The notes beneath the pieces are model-generated. The model searched no databases, had not been told where the DNA came from, and was given only the letters and a program-made list of their open reading frames with translations. A program made the position numbers and the translations under genes. Below, one piece after another: positions 24,086 through 35,166 of a stretch of 64,000 nt of DNA (position 1 is its first letter; the number at the start of each line of letters is the position of its first letter). The DNA is from Cepaea nemoralis (taxonomy: Eukaryota > Mollusca > Gastropoda > Stylommatophora > Helicidae), in contig JACEFZ010025810.1 of assembly GCA_014155875.1 (NCBI GenBank), positions 408,501-472,500 on the forward strand. Reading direction: 5' to 3'.

Positions 24086-24487
24086 GGGAACCACGTGAGG
24101 CAACTACGATATTTCATAAATAAACACACATGTATCGTTTGATGCTCATAGTAGCAGACGAAAAGAGTAGGGACTAGAGTACGCACTAAACGACATAACA
24201 ATTGAAAGCTGTAGTTACCGACAGGGACTGAAACTTGTCACCCCCAACATGACCACAGCGTCTCGCTGTAAAATCCGCATCCACAGAATAAACCAAGTCA
24301 CAGATGGATTTGAAAACGCAAAGTCGTGAATTAAAAACTAGAATTTGGAGACAGAAAAGATGACGAGAAATGAGTTTCTCACGGCATCTCACATAGACAT
24401 GATCTAAAATATGCAAAAGTGTGGCTTCCCAGAATTTACAAGACTATGTTATGAGACCACCAGTTGTATTATGTACAGAATAAGTAA

Positions 24488-24715
24488 ACGCGAACGGGCG
24501 CGCTGGCGTAGTTGATAGCGCATTGCGCTGGTAATGTCATGAGCTCGATAGGACACGGGTTCGACTCCTGGTCTTGACGTCTGCCAAAGTGAGAGAAATA
24601 TTGACCACCTATCCCTTCATGCATCCAGACCTACACAATGTGATGGCCTCATCACATGCCCGGCCCATGACAGGAAACTGCTTAGGGACAGATTTAAAAA
24701 AAAAAAACAACAACT
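24488..24715 (+). mobile_element. tRNA-headed SINE with A-rich tail
   Basis: GCGCTGGCGTAGTTGATAGC gives an A box and ACGGGTTCGACTCCTGG a canonical B box. A ~130-bp body follows and then TTTAAAAAAAAAAAACAACA. The head resembles a tRNA, but the intervening part is too long and poorly paired for a functional tRNA gene. Confidence 0.75.
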
Positions 24716-24724
24716 AATATCTGG

Positions 24725-24850
24725 TGTCAGCGTCTGTGGCTAAGGGGTTAATGAACGCAGTTTCACGATTCGTCGACGTAGAGAGTCGAGGGTTCGAGAT
24801 CAGCCACGGTGATTTGGAAGTTGCTATTAAAATGATAATCGTGTAACGTG
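24725..24850 (+). mobile_element. Second tRNA-like SINE head
   Basis: CTGTGGCTAAGGGGTTAATG (A box) and GAGGGTTCGAGATCAGCC (B box) are spaced as in a tRNA. It starts right after the tail of the previous SINE. Body short. Confidence 0.55.
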
Positions 24851-25225
24851 GACAACGAGCAGATAAGCTGAAAAAACATTTATAGGCAGAAGAAAGGCTG
24901 TTTCTGTTGATATTGTAAAGAATACCATGGACAGAGAGAAAAACAAGTGAGCAAGTCCTACAAGAAACAAATCAAAACCGTAAACTGATTAGAGAAATTA
25001 GACTTAGTCAAGATATTTTGTGCACGTTATTCAAAGAAATAAACTGGAGAACTTGGTGACAGCTGGCAAGATTAATGGGAAAAGAACCAAGGATAGACAG
25101 AGTGTAAATACATGAATTGGGGTGGCCACATCGCATAATCGAGACAAGAACACACAACTAATCAACGACTCTGGTGATCTTGTGAGATGGCGAAACATGA
25201 CCGCCCATTCTTATTGACGTAGCAC
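24850..25225 (+). pseudogene. RTE-type LINE tail fragment
   Basis: Matches the 39.7 kb copy: pieces such as NTMDREKNK, EQVLQETNQNRKLIREIR, NLVTAGKINGKRT and the 3' end GACTCTGGTGATCTTGTGAG, with several indels. Decayed. Confidence 0.7.
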
Positions 25226-25261
25226 ATGATGAACGAATTATTTGGGAGCCGACCGCATTGC

Positions 25262-25400
25262 GTCGATTTCGATCGTATGAGCAGTTCAATGGCAAGCTAC
25301 TGAACGTAAAAATTGCTTAGTATATAATCACAAACTGTCAATAAATGCTGGAATTGATTGCAACATCCTGTTAACGACATGTAGGGCACTTTAAAAAGAA
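25262..25400 (+). mobile_element. SINE-A 3' fragment
   Basis: Plus-oriented modules CAATGGCAAGCTACTGAACG, TAAAAATTGCTTAGTA, ATCACAAAC and GCTGGAATTGATTGCAAC. Confidence 0.5.
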
Positions 25401-25424
25401 ACTGAAAATATAAACCTGACCCAA

Positions 25425-25640
25425 CTCTACAAGGGTGGCGTGGTGGCGCAGTGCCTAGTAAGTTTACCCGCCGGGGTGACCATGTGTTTGAATCCCCATC
25501 GAGGAGGGGATTAATAAACATTTGACCTGCACTGCCGGTCGACCCAGCCTGAAATGGATACAAGGAATTGTTCTGGGAAGTAAAGGCGGCTGGAGTGATA
25601 ATGACCATATCACCCACCGAAAGCCGATTGCCATATATCA
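25425..25640 (+). mobile_element. tRNA-headed SINE
   Basis: GGCGTGGTGGCGCAGTGCCT (A box) and CATGTGTTTGAATCCCCATC (B-box region) form the head. The body contains CGACCCAGCCTGAAATGGAT and TGTTCTGGGAAGTAAAGGCG, shared with the fragment near 40.4 kb. Confidence 0.7.
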
Positions 25641-25649
25641 TGTGGGATT

Positions 25650-25770
25650 TTTTTTAAAATGTTGCATATCCTCACAGGACGTTGCAGTCAACACCAGCAT
25701 TTTTAGCTGCTGTTGATGTACTAGGCAAGATTGCGCTCAGTAGTTTGCCATTGCTTTCTGTGCGACCAGC
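25650..25770 (-). mobile_element. SINE-A fragment
   Basis: Plus-strand order TGTTGCATATCCTCACAGGA, GTCAACACCAGCATTTTTAG and GTACTAGGCAAGATTGCG, then CAGTAGTTTGCCATTGCTTT: the 3' half of SINE-A with its GGATATGCAAC tail at the left. Confidence 0.6.
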
Positions 25771-26354
25771 TCACATACCATAAATCTCATACTTCCCAAA
25801 GCGCGGAAAATGTTCTAAAAACAACTCCAGGTAGAATGTGTTTTAATTTTCCCCTGTGAATTTCCTCGACTGTTCGACCTTTCTCCAGGTACGGAGAGAT
25901 TCGGGACAAGGCATCCAGGTAGCGTAAGTGAGCGGCCTGGTTGACCTAGTTCGCGTGAATCGCTCACCAGCCTGCGCTAGAGACGCTTCCTGCCCACTCA
26001 GCTGAATGCGATGTGGCCCTAAAAGGAGCGATGGTTGGCTGGGTGATTAAAAGCTTAAAGAAAAGTAGGTTTACAACGGCGGATTAAGTAGACAGGCAGG
26101 GTGGGCGGCTGAACCAACGGGCCACATATTTCTATAATTGTTCTAGGTCTAAAAAACACACAGCTCAGCGCTCAGCGCTTGTCTGTTAACTCAGCGCCAG
26201 GTCACGTGTTTACCGAGTTATTTCACTAGCGTTTCCTCCTGCACCACATCAGTCTTTGAATGCTTTAAATAAAGGCCGCCGTTGCTGTGAGGTTACGGTG
26301 TACGCCTCAGGCTCAAAAGGTATTATTATTATTATTTTTAATTTTTGTTTTTTG
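25771..26354. other. Unassigned spacer
   Basis: No gene, transposon or array recognised. A tandem CTCAGCGCTCAGCGCT lies near 26,165, and a short (ATT)n and T-rich tract at 26,323-26,360. Confidence 0.4.
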
Positions 26355-26359
26355 TTTTG

Positions 26360-26646
26360 TTTTGCCCTCACTCGTTTTGAACTCAAGCGTAGTTTAAACA
26401 CGCTACTTGTAGTAGCACTGGGCTGAATTTTACATGTGGATTAACTTTCCCTATTATCAGTGTCCCTCGCCATCAGGCGAACCCACTCCGACTTCAGAAG
26501 TGCGTGTAATTTACGTCCCCAGGTCAAGGACGAGAAGTCAACATTTTAGTCCAACTGACCGGTGTAGGGGTTGAACCCCTTACCTCAGCATCAGCACACC
26601 GGATGGTTAAGAATGAATTCTTTTATCCATTCGGCCGTGCTGACCC
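26360..26646 (-). mobile_element. SINE-L copy (tRNA-Leu-like head)
   Basis: Minus strand starts GGTCAGCACGGCCGAATGGA, contains GGGGTTCAACCCCTACACCG and shares the whole body with the copies at 23.5 and 63.5 kb, including the GGTTCGCCTGATGGCGAGGG block. Confidence 0.8.
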
Positions 26647-26769
26647 CTGCACGATATTTGGAAATGGCAAAAAGTAGGCCGTTATGACACTACTCTGACT
26701 AAATTGTATCAAAGAAAACCCACCCAGGGGTTAATAGAGTCCGTTACCATGGATACAATCTGTCTAGAG

Positions 26770-26905
26770 CAGTGGTTCTCAACCAATGGGGAATATCCCC
26801 CCTCCCAGGGGATGGGGGAGGGGATTTTAAGGTTTCCAATGGGGGGAAATAAGATTATTTCAAGATCGCGTTAATACAACAACCGATTGCTTGATATTGC
26901 GTTAA
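26770..26905. mobile_element. hAT MITE, one end only
   Basis: Starts CAGTGGTTCTCAACC after GTCTAGAG and follows the reversed right half of the element at 21,871-22,257, including AAGATCGCGTTAATACAA and GATTGCTTGATATTG. No partner end found. The preceding octamer again has a TCTAGA core. Confidence 0.75.
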
Positions 26906-27004
26906 AACATGAATTTGTAAGTCTAAGTATACCAGGCAGTGATGGAGGGATCGACCAACACAAAGGTGGACATAGTAGATACCTTGGACACGAGGGTGTG
27001 TGAG

Positions 27005-27245
27005 GCGGGAGAAAAGGCACGAAAACAGGCATTAGAAAAGGCATGAGAAAAGGCATAAGATATGGCATGACAAAAGGCCTGAGAAAAGGCATGAGAAAAG
27101 GCGGGGGAAAAGGCATGAGAGATGGTGGGAGAAAAGGCATGACAAAAGGAGGGAGAAAAGGCGTGAGAAAAGGAGGGAGAAAAGGCATGAGAAAAGGAGG
27201 GAGAAAAGGCAGGGGAAATGGCAGGAGAAAAGGCCAGGGATAGAG
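27005..27245. repeat. 12/24-bp purine-rich minisatellite
   Basis: Repeats of GAAAAGGCATGA and GAAAAGGAGGGA. Unit length is a multiple of 3, so long frames with repeated KGMR or SHAF peptides open on both strands. No evidence for a gene. Confidence 0.93.
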
Positions 27246-27356
27246 AGACTTTTCGCCTCGCAGTGCTGAGAGCGACGTACTGCAAAATACCTGCAACATG
27301 ATGATAATGACTACACCACGAGTCATCTGCAGTGGCTGGGAATCGTAGCACCAAAG

Positions 27357-27480
27357 ATCAACCAATCAATCAACCAGCCAACCAATGAAACTAACCAATC
27401 AACCAACCACCGAACCAACCAACTAATAAACCAACCACCGAAGCAATAAACCAACCAACCAATCAGCTAATCAACAGGCC
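27357..27480 (+). repeat. (CCAA)-rich tract, possible LINE 3' tail
   Basis: Degenerate AACCAACCAATC repeats follow CACCAAAGATCAACC. Similar tetranucleotide tails end the LINE-B relics near 36,150 and 52,650. Confidence 0.5.
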
Positions 27481-29480
27481 AAACAACCATCAATTATCAT
27501 ACGTGACTATATCTGCCATCTTCTGTCTATCCCTGCATCTATTCCGCCATCAATGTAACAAATGACAGTGATGCAGGCAATGGATGAGTTAGCGCATCAC
27601 AGAAGAAGATAAAGGGTGTCACAAATGGTGAACATTGTGACACCGACATTGAACGCAATTTAGACGTCATGATACGACGTCACCTAAGGCGATAACGGCT
27701 GAAGCTTTAGGGTGTGTGCCAGCTGACAAGGCGATAGGATGTGTTTTCGCTACCAGTTAAACCGTTACTAATTCATAAGTCATCAAGGGCAGCGCTAGCG
27801 GTTGGAGTTCGATTATGGTGAGCTCCGGTTGAAGGTAGGCGAGCTAGTTGATTTGCATTATAAAGACACTGCGCGGCTGGCCCTGTTCCCAACACTTCCA
27901 CTGGTCTGTGGAGATGATTCCTGATTGAAGAGCGGGAGTGCATGGAGAGAGAGAATGACTGAAGTCGGCATCAATCCCACACTCATTACCGTAGTCTGAG
28001 ATCAGCTGTAATAATTACATTGCAGTTCACTCCATCAGTATATGCGTTGAGTCGTTGTTGTGGAGTGCAGATGGTTACCCTGTCCTGTGTCAGAATGCCT
28101 CAATATATGCTGTCGTGTACCCTGATGCCCAGAGCCACATAGATCTTGAGGAAGCAACTTCGCCTCTTGACATGGGAGCTACGTCCGAAGAGATTTGAAC
28201 CATCGTTTTTGACATGGGAGCTACGTCCGAAGAGATTTGAACCATCGTTTTTGACCGAGTGACATAGTAACCGTCATTTTCTCAGCCTGATAAAGAAACA
28301 CATTCATGAACACGCAACTTATCTGTAAATGTGAGGATCATGCCGATCAATAGCTGGTGATCAAGTGGCGCATCCTCGGTTGTTTAGTTGTCTTGTCATC
28401 TTGTGAATGTTTGACAGCACTGTCGGTGTCAGGTGGAGACGGTTTTTCTGGATGCTAGAGAGGAGGTTTGTGCTATGCTCGATTGTCTGGGAGCCGTATA
28501 TTGACATTGTCGCTCTGATTGTTGGCCCAGATAGAGAACATTTGCCTGCACAGTATTATACTCATTCTAAGAGCAGGATTGAAAGTAGAATTGTACTGTG
28601 TTTGGAGGAAACTGTCAATTACCATTTTGGAATCAATGGTGGATGTCACTGTACATAGGTGACACACGTGATACGGAAGATTTTGAATAATTGATTGATA
28701 TCAAGATCTGCAAAGTCAGTGATTGTCGGATCGTCATTGGGTTACCTTCTCTGGTTGATTGTGTTGTGTATACCAACAACATGTCGTAACAGTGACATAT
28801 GTTCTACGGAAATCGAATCAAATGTTTTTCCAGTGCTATTCAGGTGTACGAAATAATCAACGCCTGTATCAACACAGTGATTCTCTTAGTGCATATCGAC
28901 AGAGCATTACAAAATATTGCTAAACCTGATAACTACATTGAGTAGCAAATAACACTCACATTAGTCAGGCTCCTTCTAAGGCTGATCACAGGCATCGTGC
29001 CTAGAGTGTTATTCTCGTAAATGGTTTAACCTACGACAGTTCAACATTTTAAACATATACGGATTAACATCGAACAGAATTGTTTATCAAATCGATTGGA
29101 TTGGTCTACTATCAAACTATTGGAGAACGTTTGCTTATTCTTGAGCTGAGTATTATGTTTGTTTGTGGTTTGTCAGTAATTAGTTATAGTTCATAACATA
29201 CCCACAAAATGCTGACTCATCCTTCTGTAAATATCACATACGCTCTAGTCTCATTTGGAACATGGCCATTGTTAATCATTATCACTTAGTGGCATAACCT
29301 CATTGAATGTCGGCTGTAATAAGTTGCCGAAATTAACATCCAGGAGTAGGAATTACGAACATAAGCTGCACAGATGTGAACGCAAAACTGCATCGTCATG
29401 TGCCGTATCAGGTAGCGAAGTAAAAAAAAAAAAACCTTTACAAACATCTGTTCTGGATAAGTTCGACCGCTGACTTTTGT
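27481..29480. other. 2-kb stretch without recognisable gene
   Basis: Unique-looking sequence. A 42-bp direct duplication occurs at 28,166-28,255. An open frame of 83 codons at 28,407-28,658 shows no domain or repeat and could be chance. A pair AATAACACTC/GAGTGTTATT (28,950 and 29,007) could form a stem. Host regulatory or intronic sequence cannot be excluded. Confidence 0.4.
28166..28255. repeat. 42-bp direct duplication
   Basis: GACATGGGAGCTACGTCCGA through ACCATCGTTTTT occurs twice back to back. Confidence 0.9.
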
Positions 29481-29489
29481 CCGCACCAC

Positions 29490-29953
29490 TCTGCTAACGC
29501 GTTCAACCAGTTTTCCCTCTGTTGATCTCTGCTACGAACACCACCGATCTTGTCACCACTTTCTGGAAACCCCCGGCTCAGAAGGGGATCAACACACGAG
29601 GATTGTCTTGTTCTGATGTCGCTAAGAACATGTTCTGGTGAACTGGCTTCTTGTAGTACTTGGATATTGGTCTTTTTAGCTGTCCATGGGATTTAGCATT
29701 CTACAAAGAAACCACATCCTCTGTTAAGAAAACATCGATCGTCCAGTTGTCAACGCTTCATGGAGCCACTCAAACACCCCCCCCCCCCCCTACATCCCCA
29801 CCCCCGTCTAACAACGTGATCAACAAATGAGGGATGTCTTGCTCTTAGCTGCCCATGGGGTTTAGCATTATACAAATAAACCACATTTCTGTGACCCCTG
29901 GTTTCGTTCTGTACTCGTAATCGAGTATCCATGATTTGCAGGCATACAGTAGT
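29490..29953 (-). pseudogene. Degenerate RTE-type LINE tail(s), target of LINE-B
   Basis: Two diverged echoes of the minus-strand family are seen: CTTGTAGTACTTGGATATTG, AGCTGTCCATGGGATTTAGC and AGAAACCACAT near 29,650-29,720, and AGCTGCCCATGGGGTTTAGC and AAACCACATTTCTG near 29,850-29,890. A C-run (~14 nt) lies at 29,777-29,790. Confidence 0.45.
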
Positions 29954-29964
29954 TAGGATGTATG

Positions 29965-32311
29965 CTACCTTGAACGCTACCTTGAGCAGGGCAACCAGAC
30001 AGACATGGGAGGCCGGAATCTGGCCAAGGAGGTCACCTCAGACAGATGCAAGGCCCAGAACACTTCGGAGGAAGACACAGTGACAGTGAAAGAAATCAAG
30101 GCTGTGCTTCGACGATCAAAAAACAGTGCTCCAGGTCCTGATGGCATAAGATACGACGACATAAATAGGTGTACCGACAATGAGCTAGAGAAACTAGCAG
30201 ACATGTACAACAACAGTATAGGGAGTGCTAGCATCAAGGAGGAATGGTTACACAGCTATCTGATTCCCTTGCCGAAGCCTGACAAAGACCACAAAAAAAT
30301 TCAGGGATATCGAATTATAACCATGCAGAATACAATAGGCAAGCTGCTGGAGAAGGTAATTGCCAGGAAAATATCAAGCCAACTAGAGAGGCAAGGTGTT
30401 TTCCCACCTACCCTGGGTGGGTACCGTCCAAAAAGAGAAACCTGGACCAATGCAGCAGTCTTTGCCCAGGATGTCTATGAAGGTTTCCACGCAGGCACTG
30501 AAACCGTTGCTGCAGCGATTGATCTTGAGGACGCATACAACAGAGTACCACTGGATGTTTTAATGTTTCAGCTTCTTGAACTAAACGTAAGTCCATTCCT
30601 CCTTAGTTGGATCGCTGCAGCCCTCTACCAACGGAAAGTAGTTTTTGGATGTGGCAGTTGGACTTCGGAACCAACAACAATATATCCTGGCCTACCACAG
30701 GGATCGCCATTATCTCCGGTACTGTTCAACGCCTATACAGTGAGAATCACCAGTGAGCAGATCACTGGACCTGGCAGGACATTGTCGTATGCCGATGATG
30801 TTTTAGTGTATCGTCAGGGTAAGGATAGAGAGGAGGTAGCTGTGGAACTATAAACCGAACTCAATCGCATAAGTACTTGGTGTGATGAAGCTGGGGCAAT
30901 GGTCAACCCAACAAAGGCAACAGTGACTTGGTTCTCGTTGAATAATCATATTGTCAACAATCCAACACCAACTGTAATACTGTGTTCAGAGACGGTGGAA
31001 AGAACGCAGGCAATGAATTACCTGGGGATACGGTTTGATCGAAGCCTTGCTTATAATGTGCACATAGACCAGGTGATAACAAAGGCCAAGCGGGGTTTGG
31101 CAGCGATGCGGGTGATGGCGGCAGCAAACTGTGAGCAGCGCCATCTATGTCTTCTGTACGAGGGGCTGGTCATGTCTGTTTTGGAGTATGCAATGGCAAT
31201 CCTGACTCTCAGCCATAAGCAGATAGAAAGGATGGAAAGGATACAGAATGAAGCAATGCGCATTATTCTTGGATGTACAAGCGATACAGCATGCAGGGCG
31301 ATGCGCTACCTTCTTGATTTTCCAACCATTGAAGAGAGAATACAAGTTTGCAGGGCACGCGCCTACCTCAGAATTAACGCAAACACACAACATCCACTGC
31401 ATAGTGAAATTAGGAAGGTGAAGGGCAGCAGGTTAAAAAGAGGACGGTCGTGGATGGGTCAAGCCGAAGACATTCTTCAACAGGTGTGTTCACTTGAGGA
31501 CTTAGAACCTGGCGAGGAGTGGGTGCAAGTGCCAACAGACTTCTGCACATCCTTTTCAGTGTGCATCCAACTAGATAGAAAATGCAGACAAGAAAATCCG
31601 GCTGCTGTTGAGGCTGAAGTACAAGCGTTGATTTTCGAGAATTCGCTAGACGGTGACGCGGTCATCTACACAGATGGGTCGGTCGTCCGACATGTGAGAA
31701 GCTCATGGGCCTTTACAGCTCGGGCCGGAGGGAGAATTGTGAAGGAGGACTCTGGTGCTTTCACTGAAACCACAAGTAGCCTGACCATGGAAGTCATGGC
31801 AGTAAGTAAAGCAATAACATGGCTCGAGACACAGACATTCACTAGGGCTTGTTTCCTTAGCGACTCAATGAACATGATCAAGAGGATAGAGGAGGGGTCG
31901 ATCCGAAGAGAGTGGTTGCTGCCTCTGAAGCGGTCTCGGCTGGCAAAGATTAGTTTCATCTTCGTGCCAGGTCATGCGGGAGTACAAGGAAATGAGCGGG
32001 CTGACAAGCTCGCAGGTGAGGCTACTGTGGAGGGCGGACGCGCCATGGACCAGGCTGACATTCTGAATGCTCTACGAGAAGTGAGACTTTTGCGAGAACC
32101 AAGTGATGACTGTGAATCTACAACAGTGGCCAGACTGCGGGAGCAGCAAATTAAAAGAGGGGTGGCCAAACAAGAACACTACGCAGGAAGCCAAAGAAGA
32201 TTGATAAACCAACACAGAACTGGCGTCGTTAGCCGCTACACGCTGCGGGATTTGCTGAGGAGGGGATCCGAGCACTTATGGACTGAATGGTTCGATGTGC
32301 AACGAGGATGA
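29965..32311 (+). pseudogene. LINE-B reverse transcriptase-RNase H, single internal stop
   Basis: One frame runs through except for TAA at 30,851-30,853, where the family must have a sense codon (EL*TELNRIS). RT signatures: SAPGPDGIRYDD, KIQGYRIITMQNTIGKLLEK, TLGGYRPKRETW, AAIDLEDAYNRVP, GLPQGSPLSPVLF, the catalytic LSYADDVLVY box and NYLGIRFDRSL. RNase H signatures: VIYTDGSV, MEVMAVSKAI, CFLSDSMNMIK and FVPGHAGVQGNERADKLAG, so the Asp, Glu, Asp, His and Asp positions are all present. Both halves keep catalytic residues. The N-terminal endonuclease and any ORF1 are missing by truncation. Related RT-RNase H sequences are common in marine invertebrates. Confidence 0.92.
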
Positions 32312-32332
32312 TCTGTCGACTAACTAACTAAC
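29965..32332 (+). mobile_element. LINE-B: I-like non-LTR element, 5' truncated
   Basis: The insertion is bounded by the 11-bp duplication TAGGATGTATG (29,954-29,964 and 32,333-32,343). It keeps RT and RNase H but no endonuclease, so it is a 5'-truncated copy. The 3' end is GATGATCTGTCGAC followed by (TAAC)n. The first nucleotides repeat GCTACCTTGA twice (29,963 and 29,975), a small junction duplication. Older or shorter copies of the same 3' end lie at 35.6, 47.9, 48.9 and 52.3 kb. Confidence 0.9.
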
Positions 32333-32343
32333 TAGGATGTATG

Positions 32344-32870
32344 TAACATTGTTGCTTGCTTGCTTGTGTTCGTTGGCTTGAGCTCCAACGCGAAGTCCTG
32401 TATGTCGGATGAAGACATACTGTTGTCCAACATCAGTGTGATGTCATACAGGACCTGAGGTTTGCGTGAGTATCCGTTGTCCCATGTCTGGCTTATTGGT
32501 GTGCAGACTGGTGGTTCCTCGCCGTACAGGCAGACACTCTCCGACTTCGGAGGAATCAGCGATCCTATTGACTTCAGCCAGGACCCCGAAAGGACCTGTT
32601 GCCCAGGACGCTCGACGAGGACGCGTCAATAGGTCTTGGCCAGTATATAACCCGGCCCTGGTGCCTTGGAAACACCTCTGCGTCCCTATGTAACAATGTG
32701 AATCTCATTGTTTTTCTTCCCGTCTTGTGCATTTTATGCCACGAATGTTCACTGTAGTGTTGGTCAGCCCTGCATCGTTTCCCAGGCATCACATCATTTT
32801 TTACTGTTCTTTCTTGTTCGTTCACTCACTATAACTCCACCGTAGTCTACCCACGCGCCACTACTACCAG
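32344..32870. other. Spacer with an imperfect palindrome
   Basis: AGTCCTGTATGTC (32,393) and GTCATACAGGAC (32,443) are inverted. A GTATATAA motif near 32,643 resembles a TATA box but has no gene attached. No coding frame of note. Confidence 0.35.
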
Positions 32871-33576
32871 CTGTGGTAGGTACAGCTGGGGAGTGCACCG
32901 ACTGATTTTTGCGTGAGGGCTCTAATTAAGCCGTTTGATGTAGCCATCGTATTTTCATTTTCCAAGACAAGACACTTGTCAGCGTGTTAGGGAATAGAGA
33001 CAGGACATATAGAGGACAAGGGAGATATTAGAGACAGGACATAGGCAGGGATGCAGAGATGTCATCGACAGGGCATCTACGGGACCACAGAGATATGAGA
33101 GACAGGACATAGGCAGGGACATATAGATAGTCATTAGACAGGAACAAGACCCAGCTATAAAAAGGGACACAAGTCTACGGGACTCCGTCCTGGATTGACC
33201 GGACAGCCTTGTACTGAGGGACCCGACACAACACGAACGGACAGCAGTACAACGTGACTGTTGAGACAGTCCGACTGTGCCGAGACACACGGGGTCCAGT
33301 ACCACGTGACCAACAGGCCAGCGTGAGGAGACTCAGACTTGGACTGGACGTTTTAGGGGAAGGACGCATGTGTTCGAGAAGCGAGTGTATGGACTTTGCG
33401 AGAGTGCGAGCTAGCGTTGCCATGTTAAAGATAGCGAGTATTGAGTGCAGGGTTTTTGATTGCTACGACTGTTTATTAAATAGCAGTTCTGTTATTAAGA
33501 TGATGTGTTGAATTAACCGCCCTATGTGAGCATCTTGATGATATTGAAGTTCTGTAAATAAATGTTTGATTCCACA
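32871..33576 (+). promoter_or_regulatory. Candidate solo LTR / Pol II promoter region
   Basis: A strong TATA-like CTATAAAAAGGG lies at ~33,156 with AATAAATG at ~33,557 downstream. The segment could be read from TGTGG (32,871) to CCACA (33,572), the short inverted ends expected of an LTR. However, no 4-6 bp target duplication is visible and no internal LTR-element region exists nearby. A host promoter or chance remain possible. Confidence 0.3.
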
Positions 33577-34020
33577 TGCGAGGTTAAATATTCTTGAATG
33601 CATGTGAAGGAACTAAGAATGCCTGTGTGTGTATGAGACGTTGACAACACTGTTTATAAAACAGTTGTCCCCTATGTTCACCGCATCTGTTTCTTGTTGA
33701 TCCGTGATATTATAAACGTTTATCTGTTCAGTTCAAAACTCATCAACTTGCATCATTATTGTTGGTGGGCTGGTACATGATTTACATCCTGATGTTGTCA
33801 CGGGACATGTTTATTTGTATTTGTTTGCTGGTGTTGTTCAATAGACTCAATATGACGTTTAATCTCTACATTGCTATGACCAGTCTCCATTTGAACACAG
33901 GAAACTCCATTTCTTATTTGTAACAATCCATAGTGATCACACGATGCACAGAGATAGTGGCAAGAGTCGTGCATCTAAGCAACTGCTCCCTCAGCAGACA
34001 TGACGAGATGTGTTTAGATG
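33577..34020. other. No recognisable gene
   Basis: AT-rich unique-looking DNA, no domain-bearing frame, no repeat found. Confidence 0.4.
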
Positions 34021-34024
34021 AACA

Positions 34025-34195
34025 TTATCTACATGATGAGAGATGGTTAGGTTAGAAGTAATCTACGCGATGAGAGATGTTTAAATTAACAGTATTTACA
34101 TGACGAGAGATGTTTAGGTTAGAAGTATCTACATTACGAGACATGCTTAGGTTAACAGTATCTACATGACGAGAGATGTTTAGGTTAGAAGTATT
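34025..34195. repeat. ~33-bp degenerate tandem repeat
   Basis: Units carry TCTACATGACGAGAGATG and TTTAGGTTAGAAGTA or TTAACAGTA variants, about five copies. Confidence 0.85.
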
Positions 34196-34439
34196 CATCT
34201 CAGAAGTTGGATTAACCCTCGAGCCAAAGCAGGGGATTGAACTATAATCCAGTGTTTAGTAAAAAAAAAAAAACTCTAACCGCTACGTTAGACAGTTTCT
34301 CATTCAGTCACATTAGCATCAAATTAGCGAAGCCGTGTTAACCCAGCCACACAAACACACACAAGGTGGAGAGTAACAAGTTCAGAAATGGTCGCAGGAC
34401 AATCATTGACGACTAAACTTTAAGTGCTCACTCAAGTTT

Positions 34440-34850
34440 GCTAGCCAGTATATTTTGGACACGCATTCCATTGTGGGAGCCGTGGTGGCACAATCTGTAT
34501 ATTTTGGACATGTTGTGGGAGCCGTGGTGGCACAATCTGTATATTTTGGACATGTTGTGGGAGCCGTGGTGGCACAATCTGTATATTTTGGACATGTTGT
34601 GGGAGCCGTGGTGGCACAATCTGTATATTTTAGACACCCGTTCCATTTTGGGAGCCATAATGACACAGTGATTAGCATGCTTGCCTGCCCAGTGTTCACA
34701 TCCTCCATGGGATAGGTACTGTATGTATTGAACTGAGCTTACAGGCTGACCCAGTCGAAACTGGTATCAGGATATCCGGAAGTCAAGCCATCCGGTGTGA
34801 TAGCGACCACATCAACCAGCGAGTACCAAGTGGTCTAAAAATATGGAATT
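34440..34850 (+). mobile_element. tRNA-headed SINE with 4-fold 42-bp expansion of its 5' end
   Basis: GGGAGCCGTGGTGGCACAAT is repeated at 34,475, 34,517, 34,559 and 34,601, each followed by CTGTATATTTTGGACATG. The final copy, at ~34,650, continues as a SINE with GCACAGTGATTAGC-type A box, CCAGTGTTCACATCC and a body to about 34,850. The 42-bp period keeps several frames open on both strands; none is a gene. Confidence 0.75.
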
Positions 34851-35166
34851 AGCACCATATACCCAATATGCTTATCATAAGAAAAGAGTAATTTATACTG
34901 TTTTAAATTAAACTTTAGTGGATCATTAAACTTTGGTGGATCATTAAACTTTGACCAATCTGTCAATTTTAGACAAAGAATGGCGATGTACACAATTCTC
35001 CAGAATACAACTGAAGGTAAACAAACTCGAGTTAAACAAAATAAATTATGGGATGAAGACACAGATTGGACCGGCTTTGATATTATCACACTTACAGGTG
35101 CTGGAGAGGGGGGGGGGATGTCTTCGGCAAAATTGCATCCATGAACTGTATGACAGTCTTAAAATG

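Noticed and set aside
24488..24575. Functional tRNA gene
   Set aside because: A and B boxes are present but the cloverleaf is too long and poorly paired, and a SINE body with A-rich tail follows.
27043..27243. Basic KGMRKG-repeat peptide
   Set aside because: Translation of a 12/24-bp purine minisatellite, with an open frame on the other strand too.
28407..28658. 83-codon open frame as host gene
   Set aside because: No recognisable domain, no supporting neighbouring exons visible; frames of this size occur by chance in a 64-kb window.
32643..32650. TATA box of a host gene
   Set aside because: Only a short motif in an AT-rich context with no downstream coding frame or known initiator.
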